The notes beneath the pieces are model-generated. The model did not search any database, was not told the DNA's origin, and saw only the letters and a list, made by a program, of their open reading frames with translations. Below are positions 49,645 through 61,600 of a DNA stretch of 64,000 nt, in pieces. The translations under genes were made by a program, and so were the position numbers. Within the stretch, counting starts at the first letter, position 1, and every line of letters begins with the position of its first letter. Source of the stretch: Sipunculus nudus (lineage: Eukaryota > Annelida > Sipuncula > Golfingiida > Sipunculidae); contig CM049310.1 in NCBI GenBank assembly GCA_026874595.1, positions 43,591,558 to 43,655,557 on the forward strand, read 5' to 3'.

Positions 49645-52600
49645 AATTCTTTGAATCTCCTTCACTCTCTCCTCCTAGTCTACTGAATGAATGTAAGCAA
49701 TTTCTTACATCAAATAAACACAGTGATGGTTGATAATGAAAACAATTATTTAAAAAAATAAATCTTAATCACTAATGGTCCCAAACACTACATTACATGA
49801 GTGACTCTAAACCCATGTCTCACTATATCAAGAATCCTTATTCAAAAGAAGGCCACCAAGGGATTAAAACCAATATTTATAGCCTAGATGCCCCCCCCCC
49901 CCCCCAATTTTCCAGACCGAGAAACCTTTTTAAGGTTTTCTCATTAATGTTTGGACAATTTCTTTCCAAAATCCTGGATCCTTCCATGTATATGCTGTAT
50001 CATTTTGGAATATTAATGAATGAAGAATTAGTACATACACTAGGTGCTAAAGTTATAAAGAAATCTGACACCCTCTTAGTCTACATCAGAACATTTATTA
50101 ACCATGATATCTGTCAATGCATCCATGACAACACCCAGTGTAGCCTGGGTCATCAGGTACAACAGAGCTGCTTAGTGATAAACTGTCTGTACATGGTTGT
50201 AAACTAATTTGGGTTCCCACTGTCATGTTAAGGTATTATCAATTCAAGTACAACTCATGTCATGGGTTAAACTTCCCTGGCTCATGATGTGCTTTGAATC
50301 AAGGGGAGGTTCAACCACTAGTTAACAGACAGTAATAGCACCATGAATACAAGCAGCTGGAGAATATATACATATAATGAGACAAAAAACAAGTGACCCA
50401 TTGGTCATGATGCTCAGCTGACTGGGAAGAGATTCACAAAAGGAAATTTTATCATCAGAATGGTAGATACCCATTCAACTGAAGCATCAAACAGAGTAAC
50501 CTGAACAGGCCAAGATTTAGTCTGTATTTATATATCTGAAAAATAGAGAAAAAATGTGTAAACTTTAAAAACTAGAATACGGGTAGCCGACAAGTGACTA
50601 CGTGTATCTGCCAAAATCAGAGTGGAACGGGTTTGAGTGGATTGAGTGGCAAGGGGAAACAGAGTGAGGTATGTTGCATATTAGCATGGATGTCTGCAGC
50701 CTAAATGTGTATGTAGGTTGTGCAACCTACCACAAATCCAGAAAGCTGTCCAAGTTGAATACATATGCAAAATTTTAGGCAGAAAAAGTCAAACCACTAC
50801 ATGGATATGAGTGATTTTAGCCCACGGCAGACAAACAGACAGACGCTGTGCAAAAATGGTTGCAGTTTTGTGTATGATAAAGACCTATGTGAGATTTAAA
50901 CACAAGCACAATTTTGGCCCAATCGGTCAAATGGTTCCTGAGATATTAGCTTGGATGTCTGCAGCATAAACTAGAATAAAGGTGGCGCCACCTGTCATAA
51001 AATCAAGAAAGCTATCCAGGATGTATAAAACTGCAAAATTTTAGGCAGATATGTCAAACCACTGCCAAGATGTGAGTGACTTTATTGCATGGCAGACAAA
51101 CAGACAGACACTGTGCAAAAATGGTTGCAGGTGGTGCCACCAGTTTTGCGTATGATAAAGAGCTATGTTAGATCTATACACATGCAAAATTTTGGCCCGA
51201 TCGGTCAAACGGTTCCCGAAATATGAGCTTGGATGTCATCAGCATGAATGAGAATGTAGGTGGCGCCACCTGTCATAAAATCAAGAAAGCTATCCAGGAT
51301 GTATACGCATGCCAAATTTCAGGTGAATTAGTCAATTCACTGCAGAGATATGAGTGATTTTAACCAAAGGCAGATGAACAGATGGACACTGTGCATTAAT
51401 GGTTACAGGTGGTGCCACCATTTTTTGTGTATTTTATAGAGCTATCCAAGGGCTACATTAGTATAAATTTTATTTCCTGATCAGTCAAACGGTTCCCGAG
51501 ATATGAGCTTGGAAAGCTCATAAAATCAAGTCCCAGAGGAGCTCTCTGGAAACAAACGCGGCAACGGCGGAGGAACCCGGTCAAAAACATAGTATCCACA
51601 AAACTTTGTTTTGGCGGTACAAAAATTCAGGTGGCTCCACCAGTCTGCAGAAACTAATAACAAGTGACCCATGGGTCATGACGCTCAGCTGACAAGCATG
51701 ACCTGTATTTAAAGCCTGATGGTATACCTTTTGGTATCTGATCATACTTGCATGGAAGATGGAAGGTTTGGGATGGAAAGTCTGACTTGAAATGCATCCA
51801 CAACTTTTTTCAAGAAGCTGGTTTTGTGACATTGACATTTGACCCTAAGACCTAAATATCAAAAGGTTTGTTCCTCTATTGACATGTAAGGTTTGGGATG
51901 ATTATTTTGGCTATAAGAATTAATTCTGGGAGGTGCAAACACACCCCGTAACTCAGAGAATATAGGTAACAGTGACCTAATTTCAGATCTGCAAGGAGAT
52001 CTTTTTAGAACCTCTAAGACTGCATAGGGTTCATGTATCTAGCCCTTACAGTTACAATTTGTGCCCTGCTAACGGCCGGACTGCTGGCCAGACGGACAGA
52101 CGGAAGGACGACAGACAAAGCCCCATCGCTATAGCACAGCATGACTAAAAGTCAGCTGAGCTAAATATCACTGAAACTGCACTGACAAAAGGATTTCTAA
52201 GGTGGCTAACTGGCAAACATAATGGATTTCTTACAAGTCTGACATTTGATATCACACATCCTCCAATAAGAGACCAAACTTGTAGCAAATTCTCCAAAGG
52301 ATGTTACAGTAATGAATGTCCAAAACAATTCAAAAGGCATGTCCAAGCCCTCATATCAGATTTATAGATATGCAATTGGAAAAAGTGTAAGTCTAATATT
52401 TTTTATTATCACTGCTTTTCAATGGGATCAGCAGGGAAGGTAAACTGCCAAACCTGAAAGAAAAGAAATGCAGAAAGCATGACTAAGAGACTTGAAATAA
52501 AACAAAAAGCCATCCTAAATCAAGGTACACATCCACATATTATGAGAACAAACACTTGCTTTTATATGTGGTGATATATATTAAAATATTCAGTTTATTG

Positions 52601-55600
52601 CTAGGATTCCATAAAATAAACTGCAAAATGTTCCCATCATCTTATAAATCAGTAGCTAAACCTTAATACTATACTCTCATAGTCTTAATGCCTGGCTGAA
52701 GCATTCCGACAACAGTGTTTTTGTTATGGTGTAACCAGGTACTTATCACTGAGCCTTATCACTTAATAGGCTGAAACAAAAGGGAGTCATATGTCACCAG
52801 TGTCACTCACAATTACAGCCACACAGGGAGATGTACCAGCTGGAGTGGGATGGTTATATTTACAAGAAAAATAGAGATGGTCTATAAAATAAGTAATTGT
52901 GAACATCCCTGACCTATGACCTTGGCCTTTTGCCCACATATCAACTGGATTCTTTCTAAATGATGGGTAACTACTAACCACTTAAATCTGGTGTAATTAC
53001 TTGGCAACCAATGGGTGAATAACTTTGACCTGCAACCTTTAACCTGCTGACCAGCTGACCCCAAAATCAATAAGTTATTTATTCAAGCAAAAGGACCCAT
53101 AAATATGAAGTTTGAGTCAAACTGAGTGATGCATAGATGTGGCATATGTGAAAGACTGAAGGTTTAGGTTGAACAGTTACACTTGAAATATGCTCACAAG
53201 CATTTAGAACAATTAAATATAGTGACCTTGAACTCTGACTTTTTGACCTCAACATCAATAGGCTTCTTCCCTTATTGGTAGGTAAGCCATATATGACAGA
53301 TGGAAGGTACAGATTGAAAAGTTTGCCTGAAAATGACTCCACGCAAGAAGTGGATGCTGTGAACTTGAACTTTGACCTCAAAATCAACAGGTCTTTTCCC
53401 CTGTTGGCAGAGAAGCGATATCAGTGCTGGAAGGTTTGGAATGAAAAGTCTAGCTTGAAATGTGTTTACAACCTTTTCAAAGAAGTGGATCCTGTGACCC
53501 TGACCTTTGACCTTGTGACCTCAAAATCTATAGGATTCTTCTCCAACTTAGTAGGTGAGCTATATGTGAAAGATCAAAGAATTGGGATGAAAGGGTTGGC
53601 TTAAAATGCATCCACAGGCTTTTCAAAGAAGAGGCTCCTGTGACCTTGACCTTTGACCTTTTGACCTCAAAAAATTATGGTTCTTCCCCTGTTGGTAGGT
53701 GAGCTGTATGTGAAAGATGGAAGGTTTGGGATGAAAATTTTGTCTAAAAGAGTTATTTCTGGGGGGTGCAAACACACCCCATAACATCAAGAATATAGGT
53801 CGCAGTGACCTAATTTCAGGTTTGCAAGGAGATCTTTTTATAACCTCTAAGACTGCATAGGGTAGCCCTAGCCCCTACGGTTACGATTTGTGCCCTGCTA
53901 ACGGACGGCCGGCCGGCCGGCCGGACGGACAGACGGAAGGACACCGGACAAAGACCCATCGCTATAGCCCAGCATGACTGAAAGTCAGCTGAGCTAAAAA
54001 CACTTACAAACATCAATATCCATGCAAAGAATCATGGTGATCTCCCCATTAGTTGTTCAGATACTTCAGCTTTTGTATCAAATCGTCCATTATTCTGAGG
54101 GATACTTCGGATTCCTATAGCTTGAAGGATATGGGTAACAGAGACCTAATTTTAAGTTTCCACAGGCACTTTTCATGGGCCTCCTTGCATGACAAGAATG
54201 AAGATTCTAGGTCCAGTTGTTGCGATTTGTACCCTGTTGACAGATAACCACATCTTTAAAGGTATCAAAAAAAAGAGAAAAAAAATCGTAAAAATTTGAA
54301 AAAAATAGAGGTGGCGCACCCAGTCTGCAGAAACTGATGGAACAGGTCATGATCAATATGTATGCCGAAAATCATGACCATCAGTGTTGTAGTTATTGAG
54401 ATACTGCAGTTTTTGTATCAAATTTTCCATTATTCTGGGGGGTAATTTGGAGCCATACAGCTTAAAGAATATGGGTAACAGAGACCTAATTTCAGGTTTC
54501 CATGGAGACTTTTCATGGGTCTCCCTGTGTGTCAAGAATGAAGATTCTAGGTCCAGTTTTAATGATTTGTGCCCTGTTAACAGATGTTCATAACTTTAAG
54601 GGTCTCAAAAATAGAGAAAAAAAAATTGTGAAAATTTGAAAAAATACAGGTGGCACCACCAGTCTGCAGGTACTGATGAAACACCTCTTGATCAATATGT
54701 ATGCCAAAAATCATGACCATCAGTGTTGTAGTTATTGAGATGTTGCAGTTTGTTTTTATCAAATTTTCCATTATTCTGGGGGGTTATTGGGAGCCCCCCA
54801 TAGCTCAAAGGATATGGGTAACAGAGACCTTATTTCAGGTTTCCATGGAGACTTTTTATGGACCTCTCAGTGTGTCAAGAATGAAGATTCTAGGTCCAGT
54901 CTTTATGATTTGTGCCCTGTTAACAGCTGTTCACATTTTTAAATTCGTAAAAAATCGAAAAATTCAGGTGGCGCCACCAGTCTGCAGGAAGTGATGGAAC
55001 ATCTCATGATCAATACGTATGCCAAAAATTATGACCATCAGTCAAGTAGTTAATGAGATATTGAAGTTTTTGTATGAAATTTTTGACTATTCTGGGGGGT
55101 ACTTTGGGGCCCCATAGCTCGAAGAATATGGGTAACAGAGACCTAATTTCTGGTTTCCAAGGAGATTTTTCATGGACCTCTCAGTGTATCAAGAATTAAG
55201 ATTCTAGGTCTAGGCTTTAAGATTTGTGCCTTGTTAACAGATGTTCACATTTTTAAAGGTCTCAAAAATAGAGAAAAAAATTTGTAAAAAATCGAAAAAT
55301 ACAGGTGGCGCCACCAGTCTGCAGGAACTTATGGAACATCTCATGATCAATATGTATGCCAAAAATCATGACCATCAGTGTTGTAGTTATTGAGATATTG
55401 AAGTTTTTGTATGAAATTTTTTACTATTCTGGGGGGTACTTTGGGGCCCCATAGCTCGAAGAATATGGGTAACAGAGACCTAATTTCTGGTTTCCAAGGA
55501 GATTTTTCATGGACCTTTCAGTGTATCAAGAATTAAGATTCTAGGTCTAGGCTTTACGATTTGTGCCTTGTTAACAGATGTTCACATTTTAAAGGTCTCA

Positions 55601-58600
55601 AAAATAGAGAAAAAAATTTGTAAAAAATCGAAAAATACAGGTGGCGCCACCAGTCTGAAGGAAGTGATGGAACATCTCATGATCAATATGTATGCCAAAA
55701 ATCATGACCATCAGTCAAGTAGTTAATGAGATATTGAAGTTTTTGTATGAAATTTTTGACTTTTCTGGGGGGTACTTTGGGGCCCCATAGCTCGAAGGAT
55801 ATGGGTAACAGAGACCTAATTTCTGGTTTCCAAGGAGATTTTTCATGGACCTCTCAGAATCCCAAGTTACAAGGTTCTAGGTTCAGCGGTTACGATTTGT
55901 GCCTGGTTAACGGACGGACAGACGGACGACGGACAAAGAGTGATCGCTATAGCTCAGATGATTTTCAGTCAGCTGAGCTAAAAAAAACCCCAGTAAATTG
56001 TTACTTCCTCTGTTGCCAAGTTTGATAATTAACCACTTATATTTCTTCCTTGTTAGTGACAAGCCAATCATTGCACAAAGGCCCATATTAGAAACACTCA
56101 AAGAGCATATACATCTGCCACAGCCATGATTGTAGTTCATATGAGAACTCAATATATGAATCACATAAAACATGAAATGATGCTTCTTGATTTAATACTT
56201 CCACATTAGTATCACATTTGTAAACAAAAAGTTGGAGATGTTTTTTCTGATGTACAAAGAAACAAACAAAGTGATCTTCCATCCACATCTACTGGCAGAT
56301 GTGGACATCTTGATCAAGACTTTGAAAAACTTTATCCATAACCATAATCAACTCCAAATTGATCTGGACTGACACCATCTGGATCTGAATAAATACCATT
56401 TGCATCTGATTCCACTTAATCTAGACCTGGATCAATTCTGTCTAGATCTGGATCAGCTCCATCTAAATCTTGATCATCTAAATCCAGACTTGGATCAACA
56501 TTATCCAGATCAGGATCAACTCCATCAAATCTGGGTCAACTTTATTATGATCTGGATCTACAATATATAGATCTGGACCAATTCCATCTAGATCTAGATT
56601 GATCCTATCTACGTCTGAATCAACTCCATGTGGATCTTGATCAACTCTAGCTCTACATGGATCACCTTTACCTAGATCTGGATCATTTCCATCTAGATCT
56701 GGATCAAATCCATTAGGATCTGGATCAACTCCATCTGGATCTACTCCATCTGGATCTGGATGAAGAACATCTGGATCTTCATTAACCCATTCAGATGTGA
56801 CTCAACTCAATCCAGATGTGAATCAACTTCATTATTTATTACACTTTTCCTTGCAAGAACGATCAATGGTATTTCCTTCAAAGTCCATCAAACAATTTTT
56901 TCTTCACTATTTTCTGCACAAACCAACAATCAACAGACTCATGGATGTGAGCACATAATCTCTGCCCTGCCCTCCAGCTGGGGGGGGGGGGGTAATTATC
57001 TACACATATATTACTGAGATCACAGTGTTAACTTCTTACAATCAAGTACATGCCTTAGTTCAGTTCACAGGGGGCTTAATCAGTTAAAACATACAAACAG
57101 AAGCAATGCCAAGAATGCCTGCAAAGCAAATAGTTAGTTGGTCAAAGTCCTCAGGACTTTTGCTTTCTTATTGGCTCCTATTTCCACTTATGTTTTTTTT
57201 TCTTGTTAGAAATGCCAAACACTGAATATAAACAGACAATGACACCTTTATCTTACTCTAGATTGGTTCCTATTAGACATATGGATTTACATGTTTTTTT
57301 CCCCCAATCAATGTGTTTAGCTGTTGATATCATGGAAAGAAATTCCTTCTTTAGCACAATTAATTCATTGAAAATTGATTATTGAATGAAGTTCAAAATC
57401 AAGATTTAAGTACTCCTGTATACCCAAATTTTGAGACATTTAAGAAATTGTAAATTACAAACTTGCTTCTGACCATTAAAAATAATGTGATTATACTCAT
57501 CATGTCACAGCAACATTTCACAAACATTTACAAATAACAAACTAAAATGTAAAGCCAATACACCTACTATACAAGTTACATGTTAAAATTCAAATCTCAA
57601 CTTTTTTTATATTTGAAAAGTAGCCCAGAAGGATGTTGCCATGGTAATGAGCACTTGGGTCTTAAAGGTGGCCATTCCAAAAACTGACATCAAATTTAAT
57701 AATGACATTTCCTTGGACCCCTATTCAAATTACTGGTAAGCCATAAAGTGCAATCCCCCCACCCCCACACCCTGCCCCCTTCTTTGTCCAGGCTCTCTGT
57801 TTTGTTTACATCCATGTGTTTATAACATGTGGTGGCCTGTCAAAACAGTCACCAGTTGTAACCAAAACACATCCAACAAGGATATCTAAGGGCAAATCAG
57901 ATGAACACATCAGGGAGTTTTGAAAATGGCAACATTTTCTTCATGTATTCTCATCACCATCCACCACTAGGGACCTTTTAGCTACTGCACATCCAACCAT
58001 CTGTTTATCTCTGTTTATCAACATGGGCCCATCTACGATGTTTACTAACATGTTGTATTTAACCAAACTCATACAACTGTCACAGGGGTGTTATTAGAAC
58101 CTTCTTAGCAAAATTTACCTACAGTTCATTAATATGTCCAGTGAGCCAGAAATGACATAAATTCTACAAATAAGGCAGGTGTATAGCTGGCTTTAAGTCA
58201 AGTGATACCTTTGACTGTCTGAGTCCAAAACTTGCTGGCCTTACATGGAGGAGTGAAACGTGTATTAATTAAGACCAACTGTGAAACTGGCCAAAAGTGG
58301 TGTTAACTCACAGGTGGTCTTATTAGACTGGTCAGTTATAACCAATGTGAATGCTTTGGGTTCACTCAAGGGAGGTCTTTATAGTCAGGTGGTCTTACTA
58401 TACAGGTGGTCTTTCAGACAGGTTCCACTGTATTCATATTTATTACCATCACAACCACTGAGAACAGTTTTTTGTAGTTTTTTGTGCTTACCTTTCTCAT
58501 TTGCTCCTCGTTAAGCAGCGTGCTGGGGTCAGACATGTCTGGTAGAGTCAGAGCTTCCTCCTCTAACAGCGACTGTCTCCTCTTGATCTCCTCCAGGTTG

Positions 58601-61600
58601 ACAATCTACAACAGAGAACAGAAACATCATCTAAAGTGACAACATGTATCACATATGTGTATTACTAATTACAAAGATTTTAAATCCTGTGAGTATACAA
58701 TACAAATCAAACATATACCATGTCACGTTTGTTGAAGTACACTCTCCATTCTCTGACCACCTGATGCGGCATGTTCCTCTTTGGCGTTACATTTGTCAAA
58801 AACACAAATTCAGTAGTACCACTCCCGTGCAGACATTTTGGAGAAATACATACTCAGCATGGACACTCCTATAGTATCCATTATAGGCATGAACTGGGTC
58901 ACATCCTTGAAGTGCCTCAGTGTTTAAATATGCTGCCCTGTGCATGCAAGTGTAATCATCTGCTGAAGTTAGTCTGTTGTGGGGATTTCCATGACCTAAT
59001 ATCCTGTTCCCATGGAAACCAACCAAAGTGCTATCGTTTGTGGTTTTCAGCATGTGCTTCTGGATGAAGCAAGCACGACCTCTCACCCAAATGCATATTC
59101 ATATATTTTCAAACCTGTCAGATTGTCCTTTCTTAGTTCCTGTTCCACTGTAGTAATCAAGTGGCTAGATACCATAAATTTGCCTGCCACCTGCTGTGTA
59201 AACCATGTATCCTGTTCTTTATATAGTTGGGCCAGTTTTTACAGTCCTTAACAATGCATGCTGCTTTGTGGTTTTCTATGGTTCTACATAATGACCTTAG
59301 ACTCGTGCTTGGTGCATATATTTCACAACACACTGGTCAGTAACATCCACATCACTGGGCCTATGGTCTGAGACAATATGCTTGTAATAACCTGCACTAA
59401 TTGGTATCCCAAACCAGTGCCCCAAGGCAGAGGTAGTCACACAGATGGAGTCACGTGAAATGTAGGGTCATGGTCCTGTGCCTCCCCTACTGAATTCACG
59501 GTCATCAACCATCTCACCCAAGGTCAAACATCAGGGTTACCATTATAGGACAATTAACTCTGAAAACATGAAGCAGGTATAGGCCAATGTGTAACAGTTG
59601 GCTAAGTTTGACTCAAAGTACTCTGAAAGTCCAGCATTTCTGAGAAGATATGTCAATGTGTCTGAGGTGTTAAAACACAGAAAACAAATATTTATAACCA
59701 TATATACCCATATATATCTCTGTTATATATTCTTCTTAATCATCATGAGCATTAATTACTTGAATTAGTAATACCACTATTTTACTTATCAATTATTGAA
59801 ATTCATAATTCAATATAAGGAGCTTTAATTATTGTAATATTAATTTTTATTATTAAAACCATTATTATTAACTTTATTATCATAATAATTATTATTTTAT
59901 TATAACTGATTCACAATATTTTATTATAATCATTTTACTAGTTAATAACAGTTAACATTTAAATGAAAAGAAACAAAACTAACCAACTGTATCAGCCACA
60001 TTCACTATATACATTGCAGCTGTGGTACCTGTCTGGGCCCTGTAGGATATTTGGGAACAATTAATTGAATCAATGGCCTTTAATTAATCAACAGACATAT
60101 TCTAAACCATGGAGCAATGTGAACATTCTGATGGGTGGGTACCACTGGCCATGGTGTTAAGGCTCAGTGCACTTGTATAGAGGTAGTATTAGCTCATTCA
60201 GTGGCGGCCAAAGGTTTAGGTTAGGTAAACATATTAACACATGATGAGAGCATTGCATCCAGAACAGAGACTCGGCTCTGATGTGATTGAATGGTGCAAA
60301 GTGTTACATCACTGGCAAAATTTAGAAATGACTTAGATCTATCAAATACAAGTTATTTTTCCCTGGAAATCTGGGGCTGACAAGATCAGAAATACTAAGC
60401 TTTTGATAAGATCTAGAATTTTAGTGAAAGGGGATTTCCCTGTGGCTGATGTCACTGCCAAATTAACAGTGCTCACAGATGTACCAATAGCTAGCTTTAT
60501 TAACAAATCACACAACCTTATGTTTTTTTGTGGAAAAAATATACAGAACTTTTTTCCTCCAGGAACTGGGTTCAGTTTATGCAAAATCTAAATTAAGAAT
60601 GTTTTTATAGGCAAGTGTGATATTTGATGATAAAATGAGATTTGCAATATGTTTGCTTGACTTTAAAAAAATTACATCTCCACAAGGTGGTGCAGGTATT
60701 GTGTTTTGTTGCCATTAGTTTTGTAACTCTAAAAGTTCTGAAAGGATTTTGATGAAATTTTGTGGATGATCTGAATAGCACCAAAAAGACAATCCATTAA
60801 TTTTTGGATGTAACTGGGATCACAATGACATGTTTCTGCTAAAATAATCTGTTACCACTGCGAGGAAGGCCACCCAGGCCACTGCAGGCTTGGAGCACTT
60901 TCTATTTTCACCAATAATTGATCACCCATCAGCATGTGGGTTGAGAAATTTACCTTCATAAGTCAATTATTTTTAAAAACATATTCATCAATTTGACATT
61001 AATAAATCAAATAAGGAAAGTTTGGCTTAAAAGGCATTCACACATTTTTAAAAATATGAGTCCTGAGACCTTGACCTCTAACCTCAAAACCCCAAAATCA
61101 ATAGGGTTCTTACTTTTTTGGTGGGCCATATTTATATTAAGTTTGAAATTTATATGTGAATCAAAACTGGAGTTATGAAAGGTTTTGGAAATCAGTGTGT
61201 GTACATATGACTCCTGTGACCTTTGACATTGTGACCCTAATAGGGAAAGGGATATTTGCCTATTTGCAGGTGAGCTGTATGTGTAGGATAGAACCTCTGG
61301 TATGAAAGGTTTTGCTTAAATGCATCCACAATCTTTTTTAAGATGTGGGGACTGTGACCTTGTCCTCTGACCTCATGTCCCTAAATAAGGAAGGATGTTT
61401 GTTTTAGTGTTGGGCCATATAAAAGTCCAGTTGGAAATCCATATGTGAATCCAAACTGGAGTAATCATCTTGAAATGAATATGTAGACAGATAGCTCTTG
61501 TGACCTTGACCTTTGAACTTGTGACCCTAAATTTGATAGAGATGTTAACCTGTTGGCAGGTGTCATCTATGTGTGAGATGGAAAGACTGGCTTGATGAGT

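Larger units (their letters stand above)
48966..58491 (-). other. OXR1-like 9.5-kb intron, largely repeats
   Basis: Holds a SINE, (CT)n, four tandem arrays (50.6, 52.9, 54.05, 56.35 kb) and G/C homopolymer runs near 49890 and 56982. The region 57000-58490 is non-coding with a few AGGTGGTCTTA copies near 58310-58420. Confidence 0.7.

Noticed and set aside
49524-49733. Open frame rich in Leu-Ser
   Set aside because: It is translation of a (CT)n microsatellite.
53275-53604. 109-codon plus-strand open frame
   Set aside because: It lies within a ~145-bp tandem repeat and shows only repeat-derived periodic peptides.
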